Assembly (NCBI RefSeq): GCF_000764665.1
Contig: NZ_JRGM01000131.1
Coordinates: 62,001 to 126,000, forward strand
DNA length: 64,000 nt
Direction: 5' to 3'
Source: Aeromonas lacus
Lineage (GTDB): Bacteria; Pseudomonadota; Gammaproteobacteria; Enterobacterales; Aeromonadaceae
Within the stretch, counting starts at the first letter, position 1; every line of letters begins with the position of its first letter. The translations under genes were made by a program, and so were the position numbers. Under the pieces are notes generated by a model that worked only from the letters and a program-made list of their open reading frames with translations, made no database searches and was not told the DNA's origin. This document shows, piece by piece, positions 18,674 through 28,223 of this stretch.

Positions 18674-19171
18674 TTATTGCTGCCCGCCATCATTTTGCAA
18701 TTGCCACTGCTGCAACTGCTTTTTCAGAGAACCTTCTCCCGGGGGGATAAAGTCGTCGAGCAAAAAGCAGCGTTGATCGCCCGATTTTTGCAGCTGGAGG
18801 GTGACCTCCTGCGGCTCTTGGCGGGTATCTGTCATCGCCAGACGGTAGTGCATGGTCACGGCCACCGTGCTGTCGTTGCTGCTGGTCACCCTGAAGGTGA
18901 TGGGCTCGACCACATCGCCATCCTGCGCGTTGGTCCAGGGATCGGCATCAATGGCGCACACCTCCCCGTCGGCATTGCACTCGGCCTCGCGGCTCAGCAC
19001 ACTGAAAAAGTCCGGGGTTAGCAGCTCTTTGATCCTGGCCGGATCGGTGTAATAGAAGTTCCGGTGATGCTCCCAGAACGCCTTGGCATGCTTGATGGCA
19101 ACGCCGTCATCGCAAGCGGCATAAACCGGGTTGCCCAGCAGTGCCAGCAGCAGTGCAGTGCCGGCTTTCAT
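18674..19171 (-). CDS. Small exported protein of unknown function
   Basis: 165 residues with a short Sec signal peptide (KAGTALLLALLGNPVYA, cleavage near residue 18). The mature part contains CDDGVAIKHAKAFWEHHRNFYYTDPARIKELLTPDFFSVL and a segment DADPWTNAQDGD, resembling the DUF3828-like/NTF2-type exported proteins of Gammaproteobacteria; this match is by eye only. Four Cys in the mature part suggest disulfides in the periplasm. The start at 19171 gives a proper signal peptide, whereas the upstream ATG at 19213 does not. No operon partner is evident. Confidence 0.65.
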   Translation of the reverse strand: MKAGTALLLALLGNPVYAACDDGVAIKHAKAFWEHHRNFYYTDPARIKELLTPDFFSVLSREAECNADGEVCAIDADPWTNAQDGDVVEPITFRVTSSNDSTVAVTMHYRLAMTDTRQEPQEVTLQLQKSGDQRCFLLDDFIPPGEGSLKKQLQQWQLQNDGGQQ

Positions 19172-19391
19172 GGGGTGGTTCCTGACCTGTGCCGGTTGAC
19201 GAGGAAGGGTCATGGCGGTCTCCGGAAAAAGGTGGTGGTTAAACGGGCATCATAGTCAACGAGGGGCGCAGGGAAAGAGGGATGTGGTGAATTTATGCCG
19301 CACATCAAGAATTTTGGCAGTAAAAGGCGCATCCGAATGGATGCCTTATTTTCGGCAGGAAACTACGCAACGAACTGATTCGCAAGAAAAA

Positions 19392-19410
19392 GGGCCATCA
19401 ATGATGGCCC
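19392..19410 (-). terminator. Intrinsic terminator after manA
   Basis: Stem GGGCCATC / GATGGCCC with a 3-base loop. On the minus strand it is followed by TTTTTCTTG. It lies about 30 bases after the manA stop. Confidence 0.88.
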
Positions 19411-19440
19411 CTTCGTTTATTCGGTAATGGCGTTTACGCC

Positions 19441-20640
19441 TTAGCTGCGGTTGCCGGCGCGAGCGACTCGCCCTTCTGCCAGCAGCTGGTAGCTGCCGGT
19501 GGCGGCCGGGATAAAGGCGGACTGGCCCTTCTCGAGACGCAGCGTCTCATCGCCGCGCTTGAGGAGCACGGTTGCATCGATGGCAAACAGGATCTCGGCA
19601 CTGGCGGTGGTGAGCTGGTGCTCGCCTGCCGGGTAGACGCTGAAGGTGAAGTCAGGGACCGGTACCTCGAAGTGCTGCACCGCCCCTTCAACATGGGGAG
19701 CAAGCAGGATCTGGTCGTCCGGCTTGGCCAGGCAGCGGGTGCAGTCCAGCAGTTCTGCCACATCGATGTATTTGGGGGTGAGCCCGGCACGCAGCACGTT
19801 GTCCGAGTTGGCCATGATCTCGAGACCCGTGCCGCGCACATAGGCGTGCGGGGTGCAGGCATCGAGGAACATCGCCTGCCCGGGTTTGAGGGTCACCACG
19901 TTCAGCAGCAGCGGCGAGAAGAGGCCGACGTCGCCCGGGTACTGGGCCGCCAGACTGGTGATGAGGGCAAAGGTCTCCTCATCCTGATGCTCGCTAGCAA
20001 AGGCCAGCAGCCCCGCCAGCGCCTCCTCCTTGCGCGCCCCTTCCAGTACCAGCAGCTGGTGGAAGAAGTGCTGCAGGCCAGCTTCATTCTGGCTGGCGGC
20101 AAGGGCTGCGGTCAGATCGGCGATGGCCGCCAGATTGACTCGCTCGAACAGTTCCAGAATGGCCGGGATGGAGCGAAAACCGTTCATCGCCTGATAGGGG
20201 GTGAGGGCAAACACCAGCTCGGGCTTGTGGTTCGGGTCCTTGTAGTTGCGATTGGCGGCTTTGGCATCGATGCCTGCGGCCTCTTCTTTGGCAAAGCCCG
20301 CTTCGGCCTGAGCCTTGCTCGGGTGCACCTGAATGGAGAGAGCTTTCTCGGCGCACAGCACCTTGAACAGGAACGGCAGGCTGCCAAAACGGGCGAGGGT
20401 GGCCTCACCCAGCACGGCAGCAGGGGCGCGCTCAATCAGGGTCGATAGCTTCTGGGTCTGGCCCGCCAGCTCAACGTCGGAACAGCCGTTGGGGTGGGCG
20501 CCCATCCAGAGCTCGGCCTGAGGTTTGCCCTCCGGATTGGCAATGCCAAACAGGGTGGTGAGGGAGTCATGACTGCCCCAGTCATAGCCTTGAATCGGGT
20601 TTTGCATCAACAGAAAGGAGGGCAGATCGCTACTGCTCAT
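19441..20640 (-). CDS. manA: Mannose-6-phosphate isomerase, class I
   Basis: 399-residue zinc-dependent isomerase interconverting mannose 6-phosphate and fructose 6-phosphate. It links mannose catabolism with GDP-mannose supply for surface polysaccharides. Class I signatures are present: NPIQGYDWGS at the start, AELWMGAHPNG, the zinc-site block LSIQVHPSKAQAEAGF, and PGQAMFLDACTPHAYVRGTGLEIMANSDNVLRAGLTPKYIDV. Length fits the family (about 390). It stands alone and is divergent from an AraC-type regulator that could conceivably control it. Confidence 0.95.
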   Translation of the reverse strand: MSSSDLPSFLLMQNPIQGYDWGSHDSLTTLFGIANPEGKPQAELWMGAHPNGCSDVELAGQTQKLSTLIERAPAAVLGEATLARFGSLPFLFKVLCAEKALSIQVHPSKAQAEAGFAKEEAAGIDAKAANRNYKDPNHKPELVFALTPYQAMNGFRSIPAILELFERVNLAAIADLTAALAASQNEAGLQHFFHQLLVLEGARKEEALAGLLAFASEHQDEETFALITSLAAQYPGDVGLFSPLLLNVVTLKPGQAMFLDACTPHAYVRGTGLEIMANSDNVLRAGLTPKYIDVAELLDCTRCLAKPDDQILLAPHVEGAVQHFEVPVPDFTFSVYPAGEHQLTTASAEILFAIDATVLLKRGDETLRLEKGQSAFIPAATGSYQLLAEGRVARAGNRS

Positions 20641-20769
20641 AAGGGACGCCTCGTCTAGTTTGAAGAAAATCGGGTGCAGAAAAGGGTGGCATTGCTGCTG
20701 TGGACCGGACTATAACATGGGCGGTCGTGCGCGCCGCAACCGCTTGCCTCTCTCTTGATCAGGATCACC

Positions 20770-21642
20770 ATGTCTCTCATCTTCAGCCAACTGCTCGACG
20801 GAGCCCTGAGCGAACAGGTTCCATTTGACCAAATCTGGTTTGCCAGTGAACAGGGGGTGCCCCCCGGTTTCAGCTATCAGGTCAATTTTCCCCGCCTCGA
20901 ACTGGTGTTCAGCGGCGAGTATCTCAACCAGATCTGGGACAGGGAGGAGGGGATCCGGGAGATCAGCGTGTTGCCGGGACAGGCGCTCTATATCCCCCCC
21001 AACGGCTGGAACAAGCCGCTCTGGACCACCGATTGCTCGGTGCTAAGCCTGCTCTTTGGCAAGCGCCAGCTGGGTTTCAGTCTGGTGAGCAAGCGACGGG
21101 AAGACCCCGATTTCTTCGATGTGCAAAAGCACAGCATCATGGCGCGGGCGGGCCACGTCATCGAACACATACTGGCGGCGCTCAACGTGCTGGCCGAGGA
21201 TCCCGGTCGCTCTCCCACCGACGACCACCTGCTGCAGGCGTTGTTGTCGAGCGCCCGTCAGCTGCTGATCGCCTCTGCCACCGATCGGCCGCGGGGGGCA
21301 GATCTCTTCCACGGGATCTGCATCTATATCCAGGAAAATTTTCACCGCTCCATCACCCGTGACTCCATCGCCCACCGCTTCAACGTCTCGGCCAGCCACC
21401 TCTCGCACCTGTTTCGCGAGCAGGGCCATATGCGCCTTGCCGATTACATCAGCTGGGTACGGATCGATCGGGCCAAATTCATGCTGAAAAAGTACCGCTT
21501 CCGCCTTGAGGAAGTGGCGAGCCGTTGCGGTTACAGCGACGTGAACTACTTCTGCCGGGTGTTTAAGCAGAAGACGGGATTGACCCCGACCCAGTACCGC
21601 TCCCTGAGCCAGCCCCAGAGCCTGAGTCATGAGCTGGCGTGA
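20770..21642 (+). CDS. AraC-family transcriptional regulator
   Basis: 290-residue regulator. The N-terminal ~120 residues form a cupin-like sensor (LVFSGEYLNQI, then VLPGQALYIPPNGWNKPLW). The C-terminal ~100 residues carry two helix-turn-helix motifs (ITRDSIAHRFNVSASHLSHLFREQG and RLEEVASRCGYSDVNYFCRVFKQKTGLTPTQYR), the AraC DNA-binding signature. The ATG at 20770 has AGGA 5 bases upstream and is preferred to a TTG at 20755. It is divergent from manA, so a carbohydrate-related target is plausible but unproven. Confidence 0.88.
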   Translation: MSLIFSQLLDGALSEQVPFDQIWFASEQGVPPGFSYQVNFPRLELVFSGEYLNQIWDREEGIREISVLPGQALYIPPNGWNKPLWTTDCSVLSLLFGKRQLGFSLVSKRREDPDFFDVQKHSIMARAGHVIEHILAALNVLAEDPGRSPTDDHLLQALLSSARQLLIASATDRPRGADLFHGICIYIQENFHRSITRDSIAHRFNVSASHLSHLFREQGHMRLADYISWVRIDRAKFMLKKYRFRLEEVASRCGYSDVNYFCRVFKQKTGLTPTQYRSLSQPQSLSHELA

Positions 21643-21812
21643 TAATTTGGGAGGCGAAACAGGGTCGTTGCCGGGATGCAATCGCCACTGCCAACGGGGC
21701 TCTACCTCTTTGGTCTGACATGCGAGCTCGCCATTTTATTATGAAAATGAATGGGCTAAGATGGCCGCGCGCAACAAACAAGTTGATAACAAACGGAAGT
21801 TAGGAGATGCCG

Positions 21813-23066
21813 ATGGAAAGCAAAGTAGTTATCCCGACCCAGGGCCAGAAAATCACAGTCGATGCCAGCGGCAAGCTGCAGGTTCCCAACCATCCGATCA
21901 TTCCGTTTATCGAAGGGGATGGCATCGGCGTGGACGTAACCCCGGCCATGTTGAATGTGGTGAATGCTGCGGTCGAGAAAGCTTACAAGGGCGAACGTAA
22001 GATCGCCTGGATGGAGATCTACACCGGCGAGAAGTCGACTCATGTCTATGGTGAAGGTGCCTGGCTGCCGGCCGAAACCCTGGATTTCATTCGCGAATAC
22101 TGCGTCGCCATCAAGGGCCCGCTGACTACTCCGGTCGGTGGCGGTATCCGCTCTCTCAACGTAGCCCTGCGTCAGGAGCTGGATCTCTACATCTGCCTGC
22201 GCCCGGTCCGTTACTACGACGGCACCCCGAGCCCGGTGAAACGTCCTGACCTGACCGACATGGTGATCTTCCGTGAAAACGCCGAAGACATCTACGCCGG
22301 TATCGAGTGGAAGGCCGACAGCGCCGAAGCGAACAAGGTGATCGCCTTCCTGCAAAACGAGATGGGCGTGAAGAAAATTCGCTTCCCCGAGTCCTGCGGG
22401 ATCGGCATCAAGCCGATGTCCAAGGCCGGTACCGAGCGTCTGGTGCGTGCCGCCATCGAGTATGCCATCGACAACGATCGCGACTCCGTGACTCTGGTGC
22501 ACAAGGGCAACATCATGAAGTTCACCGAAGGTGCCTTCAAGGATTGGGGTTATGCTCTGGCCCAGAACGAGTACGGTGCCCAGCTGATCGACGGCGGCCC
22601 ATGGTGCTCCTTCAAGAACCCGAAAACCGGCAAGACCATCGTCATCAAGGATGTCATCGCCGACGCCTTCCTGCAGCAGATCCTGCTGCGTCCGGCCGAG
22701 TACGACGTCATCGCCTGTATGAACCTCAACGGTGACTACATCTCCGATGCGCTGGCCGCGCAGGTGGGCGGTATCGGTATCGCACCGGGTGCCAACATCG
22801 GTGACGGTGTGGCTCTGTTCGAAGCGACCCACGGTACTGCGCCGAAATATGCCGGTCAGGACAAGGTCAACCCGGGCTCACTCATCCTCTCCGCCGAGAT
22901 GATGCTGCGTCACATGGGCTGGGTCGAAGCGGCCGATCTCATCATCAAGGGGATGGAAGCGGCGATCCGCAACAAGACCGTCACCTATGACTTCGAGCGT
23001 CTGATGGAAGGTGCCACCCTGCGCTCCTGCTCCCAGTTTGCTCAGGACATGATCGACCAGATGTAA
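21813..23066 (+). CDS. icd: Isocitrate dehydrogenase (NADP+)
   Basis: 417-residue TCA-cycle enzyme converting isocitrate to 2-oxoglutarate and CO2. The sequence is close to E. coli Icd throughout. The substrate and regulatory serine (Ser114 here, Ser113 in E. coli, target of AceK) is in [15 protein letters not shown]. The NADP/isocitrate signature [19 protein letters not shown] is intact. The start at 21813 (MESKVV) has AGGAG 6 bases upstream; the ATG two codons earlier directly abuts the Shine-Dalgarno. Single-gene unit with a strong terminator. Confidence 0.97.
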   Translation: MESKVVIPTQGQKITVDASGKLQVPNHPIIPFIEGDGIGVDVTPAMLNVVNAAVEKAYKGERKIAWMEIYTGEKSTHVYGEGAWLPAETLDFIREYCVAIKGPLTTPVGGGIRSLNVALRQELDLYICLRPVRYYDGTPSPVKRPDLTDMVIFRENAEDIYAGIEWKADSAEANKVIAFLQNEMGVKKIRFPESCGIGIKPMSKAGTERLVRAAIEYAIDNDRDSVTLVHKGNIMKFTEGAFKDWGYALAQNEYGAQLIDGGPWCSFKNPKTGKTIVIKDVIADAFLQQILLRPAEYDVIACMNLNGDYISDALAAQVGGIGIAPGANIGDGVALFEATHGTAPKYAGQDKVNPGSLILSAEMMLRHMGWVEAADLIIKGMEAAIRNKTVTYDFERLMEGATLRSCSQFAQDMIDQM

Positions 23067-23090
23067 TATCTTCTGCTTGCCAGAAAAGAC

Positions 23091-23121
23091 AAAACCGGCG
23101 CCATGAGCGCCGGTTTTTTTT
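23091..23121 (+). terminator. Intrinsic terminator after icd
   Basis: 11-bp stem AAAACCGGCGC / GCGCCGGTTTT, 5-base loop, then eight Ts. It lies 24 bases after icd and in front of the convergent dsdA stop. Confidence 0.93.
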
Positions 23122-23142
23122 ATCTCGAGTGAGTGGAGAGGA

Positions 23143-24474
23143 TCAGATGTTGGCCGCTGCCAGATACTTGGCCATCTCCTCGGCTGGTACCATGCCGCCG
23201 CCGGTGGCCCACACCAGATGGGTGGCGCGGGCCATGGTTGCAGCGTCCAGTCCCTGCGAGGTTTGCCATGCCGGATCGGCCGCTACGCGCCAAGGGCCAG
23301 CCATGCCAGCTAGAGCAGAGGGTTCCAGCTTGATCTGCTCATCGCGCGCCAGTAGTCCCAGCAGGTCATACATCTCCTGATCGCTCAGGGTGTAGAAGCC
23401 CGCCAGCAGCCGCTCCATGGCGCGGCCGACGAAACCCGAGGCGCGCCCTACCGCGAGGCCATCGGCTGCGGTGAGGTTATCGATGCCCAGATCCTGCACC
23501 GCAATGGCATCGTGCAGCCCGGTGTGGACCCCCAGCAGCATGCAGGGGGAGTGGGTCGGTTCGGCAAACAGGCAGTGAACATGGTCACCGAACGCGAGCT
23601 TGAGACCAAAGGCCACCCCACCCGGGCCGCCGCCGACGCCGCAGGGCAGGTAGACGAACAGCGGGTGCTCGGCATCTACCTTGATGCCCATCTGGTCGAA
23701 CTGCTTTTTCACCCGCTCGCCCGCCACCGAGTAGCCGAGGAACAGGGTGCGGGAGTTCTCGTCATCGATAAAGAAACAGTTGGGGTCGCGTTCAGCCTCT
23801 TTGCGCCCCTGTTCCACAGCAACCCCGTAATCTTCTGCGTATTCGACTACGATGGCGCCATGTTCGCGCAATTTGCGCTTCTTCCACTCCCGCGCATCGG
23901 CCGACATGTGGACGGTGACGGTAAACCCCAGCTTGGCGCTCATGATGCCGATGGACATGCCAAGGTTGCCGGTGGAGCCCACCGCGATGCTGTACTGGCT
24001 GAAGAACTGGCGGAACTCGTCGCTAAAGAGCTTGCGGTAGTCATCCTCTTCTCGCAGCAGACCGGCTTTGATGGCCAGCTGCTCGGCATGGGCCAGCACC
24101 TCGTAGATGCCGCCGCGCGCCTTGATGGAGCCGGAGATGGGCAGGTGGCTATCTTTTTTCAGCAGCAACTTGCCGGTGACTTCGACACCGTAACGCTCAT
24201 TGAGGGTGCGCTGCATCGCCGGAATAGCGGCGATGTCGGACTCAAGAATGCCGTTGCTGGCGCGGGTCTCGGGGAAGGCTTCGCACATGTAGGGAGCAAA
24301 GCGAGTCAGGCGGGCGGAAGCGTCCGCCACATTGCTGTTATCGAGCCCCACATAGGGCAGACCGGCAGCCAGAGTGGTGGTGTTGGGGTTGAACCAGGTG
24401 ACTGGCTCAAGCGCGATCAGGGATTGCACCAGTGGAAATTGCGCTGTGAGCTGTTGTACATCGATGTTTTTCAT
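23143..24474 (-). CDS. dsdA: D-serine ammonia-lyase (dehydratase)
   Basis: 443-residue PLP enzyme of fold type II that deaminates D-serine to pyruvate and ammonia, detoxifying D-serine and using it as a carbon and nitrogen source. The PLP-binding lysine is in [12 protein letters not shown] (Lys118, the same number as in E. coli DsdA), with the glycine-rich phosphate loop in [11 protein letters not shown]. It follows dsdX by 16 bases in one operon, with the divergent LysR gene beyond. Confidence 0.96.
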   Translation of the reverse strand: MKNIDVQQLTAQFPLVQSLIALEPVTWFNPNTTTLAAGLPYVGLDNSNVADASARLTRFAPYMCEAFPETRASNGILESDIAAIPAMQRTLNERYGVEVTGKLLLKKDSHLPISGSIKARGGIYEVLAHAEQLAIKAGLLREEDDYRKLFSDEFRQFFSQYSIAVGSTGNLGMSIGIMSAKLGFTVTVHMSADAREWKKRKLREHGAIVVEYAEDYGVAVEQGRKEAERDPNCFFIDDENSRTLFLGYSVAGERVKKQFDQMGIKVDAEHPLFVYLPCGVGGGPGGVAFGLKLAFGDHVHCLFAEPTHSPCMLLGVHTGLHDAIAVQDLGIDNLTAADGLAVGRASGFVGRAMERLLAGFYTLSDQEMYDLLGLLARDEQIKLEPSALAGMAGPWRVAADPAWQTSQGLDAATMARATHLVWATGGGMVPAEEMAKYLAAANI

Positions 24475-24490
24475 AGTGTTCTCGGTCTTG

Positions 24491-25828
24491 TTACACGATA
24501 AAGGAGAGCAGGAAGGTACCGGCCAGCGCCATCAGGGAGGCGACAAAGGTGGCGGTGGTGTAGTACTTGAGCGTTTCGTTCAGGGTGGCGCCGCAATACT
24601 GCTTGACCAGCCAGAACAGGGAGTCAGTCACCATGGTGCAGCCGATGGCACCGGAGCCGATGGCCAGGGTCATGATCTCCGGGCTGATGTTCGGGTAGTG
24701 CACCATGATGGGGGAGACAATGGCGGTGGCACCCATCATTGCGACGGTGGCAGAGCCCACGGCGGCGTGCAGTACGATGGCAACCAGCCAGGCCAGCAGG
24801 ATGGGATGCATATCCAGCTGGGAGAGGATGGTGGCCAGGCTATCGCCCAGCCCGCTCGCCTTGAGTACGCCGTTGAAGGCGCCACCCGCACCGATGATGA
24901 GCAGGATATTGGCGATGGAGGAGAAGCACTCCTCGGTCTTGCTAAGCAACCCTTCCATCTTCATCTGCTGGCGGATCCCCAGTATGTAGTAGGCGGTGAA
25001 GGCAGCGATAAACATGGCGGTGATGGGGTTGCCGATAAACTCCAGCACGACATAGAGGTGGCTTGCGTGATCCATATTGAGCTCGGCGACCGTCTTGGCC
25101 AGCATCAGCAGGATGGGCAGCAGCACGGTAAAGAGCGAGGCGCTCAAGGTCGGGAGAGTTGCCTCATCGCGCGCCTTGATGTCGGCAAAGGCATCGGGTA
25201 CCCCCTTGAACGGGAGCCGGTTACCCAGCAGTTTGAGGAACAAGGGGCCGCCGATAAGGGAGGCAAAGAGGCCGACCGCCAGACCATAGACGATGACGGA
25301 ACCCACATCGGCGCCCAGCTGATTGGTGACATAGAGGGCCGCAGGGTGCGGCGGTACGATGCAGTGCACGGCCATCAGGGCGGTGCAGAGCGGAATGGCC
25401 AGCTTGAGCAGCGAGGTGTTGGTCTTGCGGGCGATGGAGAAGGCGAGCGGGATCAGCAGCACCACGCCGACTTCGACGAACAGAGTGATGCCACATACCA
25501 GACCAACCAGCACCATGATGACATCCGGCGAGAGCCAGCGGCATCTCTGCAGGGCGAGGCCGATACGCTCCGCCGCGCCCGACACCTCCATCATCTTGCC
25601 GAGTATGGTGCCAAGGCCGATGACGGCGGCGAGAAAGCCGAGCGTGCCGCCAATTCCCTCTTCCATGGCGCTGACCATCTTGAGGGGCTCCATCCCCATC
25701 AGGGTGCCCACATAGAAGCTGGCCAGCAGCAGGGCAAGAAAGGGGTGGATCTTGCCCTTCACTATGGTGACCACGATAAGAACGATGCTACTTAGCAAGG
25801 TAGCGATGACCCATACCTCTGAACTCAT
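24491..25828 (-). CDS. dsdX: D-serine transporter, GntP family
   Basis: 445-residue Gnt-family permease with about 12-14 membrane helices, closely resembling E. coli DsdX along its whole length ([70 protein letters not shown]). It imports D-serine by proton symport. The start at 25828 is preferred because GAGG lies 6 bases upstream; another ATG five codons earlier is possible. It is the first gene of dsdXA; in E. coli the order and regulation by DsdC are the same. Confidence 0.95.
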   Translation of the reverse strand: MSSEVWVIATLLSSIVLIVVTIVKGKIHPFLALLLASFYVGTLMGMEPLKMVSAMEEGIGGTLGFLAAVIGLGTILGKMMEVSGAAERIGLALQRCRWLSPDVIMVLVGLVCGITLFVEVGVVLLIPLAFSIARKTNTSLLKLAIPLCTALMAVHCIVPPHPAALYVTNQLGADVGSVIVYGLAVGLFASLIGGPLFLKLLGNRLPFKGVPDAFADIKARDEATLPTLSASLFTVLLPILLMLAKTVAELNMDHASHLYVVLEFIGNPITAMFIAAFTAYYILGIRQQMKMEGLLSKTEECFSSIANILLIIGAGGAFNGVLKASGLGDSLATILSQLDMHPILLAWLVAIVLHAAVGSATVAMMGATAIVSPIMVHYPNISPEIMTLAIGSGAIGCTMVTDSLFWLVKQYCGATLNETLKYYTTATFVASLMALAGTFLLSFIV

Positions 25829-26050
25829 ACTGCGCCTCGACATCTGTTGTGTGTGATTGTTTATGCGCTATTGAATGAAAATGAGGCGGGGCTGACAAAT
25901 GATGAAATCGACCACTTGGATGAGCTGAAGTGATGCAAAATGGCCTTATTGGTCACATTTTCTGTAAATGATGTTTATTGGGTCTTTGCATTGCATCTGG
26001 AAAGGGGGGATGCGCGGTATGATGTACGTGAACCGGTGAGAGGAGTTTGC

Positions 26051-27001
26051 ATGTATATCGCGGATCACTACATATCACGCAACAAGCTGCTGAATGGCTA
26101 CCAGCTGGCCAAGCTGCACACCTTCGAGGCGGCAGCGCGCCACGGCTCTTTTGCCATGGCAGCCGATGAACTGTCGCTGAGCCCGAGTGCCGTCAGTCAC
26201 CGGATCAGCGCGCTGGAGGAGGAGCTGGGCTTTCAGCTCTTTGAGCGTTTCCATCGTAAGGTGGTGTTGACCGCGGAAGGGCAGCGGGTGTTCTGGGCGC
26301 TCAAGTCATCGCTGGAGTTCATCAATCAGGAGATCCTGGAGATCAGAAATCAGGAGCTCTCGGGCACTCTGACCATCTACTCGCGCCCCTCCATCGCCCA
26401 GTGCTGGCTGGTGCCAAGGCTGGCCGACTTCTCAAGACTGCATCCCCAGATCGAGCTGAACATTGTGACCGGCAACGAGAACATCAATCTGCACGGTTAT
26501 GGCATCGATCTGACCCTCTACTTCGATGAGAAGGTGCCGGAGCGGCTCGCCATCCACCATCTGATGGATGAGTACATAGTGCCGGTTTGCAGCCCCGAAT
26601 ATGCCATGCAACACAATCTGCTGGAGAATCCCGGCAACCTGCAGCACTGTCGGTTGCTGCACGATCGACAGGCCTGGGGGTATGACTCCGATGGTGATGA
26701 GTGGGAGAGCTGGGCACGCCACCACGGAGTGAGCCTCGCTGATTGCCGGCTAAATATGGGCTTTGATCGCTCCGATCTCGCCATCATCGCCGCCATGAAC
26801 CACGGGGGCATCGCCATGGGACGCAAGAATCTGGTGAGCAAGCGGTTGGCGCGCAACGAACTGGTGACCCCGTTTTCGGGCCGTGAGGTGAAGTGCGAAC
26901 AGCGTTACTACATTGCGACCCTGCCCAATCGCCAGTGTCCCAAGATCCAGGCGTTTATCGAGTGGGCGCAGCAAACGGCGCAAGAGACTGCATCGGCCTG
27001 A
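26051..27001 (+). CDS. dsdC: LysR-family regulator, DsdC-like
   Basis: 316-residue LysR-type regulator divergently transcribed from dsdXA, the same arrangement as E. coli dsdC. Helix-turn-helix near residues 25-60 (FEAAARHGSFAMAADELSLSPSAVSHRISALEEELG), then a LysR substrate-binding domain. AGGAG stands 5 bases before the ATG. The inferred role is D-serine-dependent activation of dsdXA. The operator should lie in the 222-base gap 25829-26050, where AT-rich imperfect repeats but no clear T-N11-A pair are visible. Confidence 0.88.
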   Translation: MYIADHYISRNKLLNGYQLAKLHTFEAAARHGSFAMAADELSLSPSAVSHRISALEEELGFQLFERFHRKVVLTAEGQRVFWALKSSLEFINQEILEIRNQELSGTLTIYSRPSIAQCWLVPRLADFSRLHPQIELNIVTGNENINLHGYGIDLTLYFDEKVPERLAIHHLMDEYIVPVCSPEYAMQHNLLENPGNLQHCRLLHDRQAWGYDSDGDEWESWARHHGVSLADCRLNMGFDRSDLAIIAAMNHGGIAMGRKNLVSKRLARNELVTPFSGREVKCEQRYYIATLPNRQCPKIQAFIEWAQQTAQETASA

Positions 27002-27057
27002 TGGGGCCCGCAGCTGGAAAAACAAAATAGAGGTTATTGGGGGAGGAGATAAACAAG

Positions 27058-27084
27058 CGCCTTGCAGCTTGGTGCTGCAAGGCG
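27058..27084 (-). terminator. Hairpin after the small acidic gene
   Basis: 11-bp stem CGCCTTGCAGC / GCTGCAAGGCG with a 5-base loop. On the minus strand it is followed by CTTGTTTATC. It lies just past the stop of the 58-residue gene at 27098-27274, which supports that gene being expressed. Confidence 0.72.
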
Positions 27085-27097
27085 AATAGTCGAAGGA

Positions 27098-27274
27098 TCA
27101 GGTGGTTCTTTCCAGATGGTGCTGGTAAATCTGCTGCCACTTGTCCAGCTCGGTCTCATCCCCTTGCTGCTGCCAGAACTCGCAGATGGAGCTGGCAAGC
27201 TCGGATGCCATGGCGTGGTCGCCATCGCGGCGGCTCATCAGATATTGTCCAAGCCAGCTTTGGTACTGTTTCAT
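27098..27274 (-). CDS. Small acidic protein, unknown function
   Basis: A 58-residue frame starting MKQYQSWLGQYLMSRRDGDH and ending in HHLERTT. GATAAGGAGATCGTGCA before the ATG is an excellent ribosome binding site, and a hairpin terminator follows. The sequence is helical, rich in Gln, Trp and acidic residues, with one Cys and no membrane segment. I do not recognise a family. It is probably a genus- or family-restricted cytosolic protein, transcribed alone. Confidence 0.6.
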   Translation of the reverse strand: MKQYQSWLGQYLMSRRDGDHAMASELASSICEFWQQQGDETELDKWQQIYQHHLERTT

Positions 27275-27599
27275 TGCACGATCTCCTTATCAATTTGACG
27301 ATTGATACTGCGGCTGCGACGGCTCCACACCCTGAACGGGCCCGGTCGCAGGCACCTTGCGCCTTGTCTGCGGATCTCCCTGTTTTTCGCCGTTATAAGT
27401 GTCAATTCAGACAGATAGCGGTCGAGAAAGGAGCGAAGGTGTCAAAAATTGGCCACTACCTTATCACAAAAAGATGTGAAGATCAGGTTTTGGGGTCAAT
27501 TGGGTTATAAATCGGGCAAAAATTGAGCCTGATAGCGATAGAAGGGGCCAGAAAGCTTGCGCCCCTCTCTGGTCTGCTGCGGGCTGTATGGCTGGAAAA
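27275..27599. other. Intergenic region, no feature recognised
   Basis: About 325 bases between the small acidic gene and the NlpC/P60 gene. It should hold the promoter of the former. No supported gene, repeat or RNA structure was seen. Confidence 0.5.
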
Positions 27600-28049
27600 T
27601 TACTGAGTGAGGCGGCGTGCCTGCCAGTAGCGGCTTTTCCAGTAGACATTGTCGAGCCGCGAGCGGATCACCCCCTTGCTGGTGGAGGCGTGGATAAACT
27701 CCCCGGCACCGGTGTAGACCCCCACGTGATACTGCTGCCAGCCGGTCTTGAAGAAGACCAGATCGCCGTGCTGCAGCCGGTAGCGATCGACGGGTTGGCC
27801 GATATTGGCCTGGGATTCGGTGGTTCTTGGCAGGTTGACCCCCAGCACCTGGTTGTAGGCGAGCTGGGTGAAGGCTGAGCAGTCGAGCCCGGCGCGGCTG
27901 GTGCCGCCCATCCGGTAGGGCACCCCTCGCCACTGCTGATAGAAGCCGTCGAAGGCGCTGTTCTGGCGCGGGGCCGGCGGTGGCTCAGGCGTGCTGGAAC
28001 AGGCGGCCAGCAGCAGGGTCAGCAGGATGAGCTGCAACGGACGGTACAT
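27600..28049 (-). CDS. NlpC/P60 family lipoprotein peptidase
   Basis: 149-residue outer- or inner-membrane lipoprotein with lipobox LLAAC (lipid Cys17), a Pro-rich spacer and an NlpC/P60 cysteine peptidase domain. Catalytic residues are visible: Cys57 in GLDCSAF, His108 in YHVGVYTG and His120 in EFIHAST. The family hydrolyses gamma-D-glutamyl-diaminopimelate or related peptide cross-links in murein. It resembles E. coli NlpC and MepS; MepS is the endopeptidase that opens cross-links for growth. The exact cleavage specificity is not decided by sequence. Confidence 0.9.
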   Translation of the reverse strand: MYRPLQLILLTLLLAACSSTPEPPPAPRQNSAFDGFYQQWRGVPYRMGGTSRAGLDCSAFTQLAYNQVLGVNLPRTTESQANIGQPVDRYRLQHGDLVFFKTGWQQYHVGVYTGAGEFIHASTSKGVIRSRLDNVYWKSRYWQARRLTQ

Positions 28050-28189
28050 CGGGGCACATTCTCCAGAACAAACGTGGCAAAACAGGTGCGACAGGACACG
28101 TTCGGCACGACAACTTTTCCATCATAAACAAGGTATTGGTCAGATACCTAGCTAGATGTGACAAAAATGGTCGCTTTGTTGCAAAAAAA

Positions 28190-28209
28190 CGCCAGCACGG
28201 TGGCTGGCG
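28190..28209 (-). terminator. Intrinsic terminator after the OxyR-type gene
   Basis: 7-bp stem (CGCCAGC / GCTGGCG) with a 6-base loop. On the minus strand it is followed by TTTTTTTGC. It lies about 15 bases after the regulator's stop. Confidence 0.87.
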
Positions 28210-28223
28210 CTTGGGGTCTGGCG

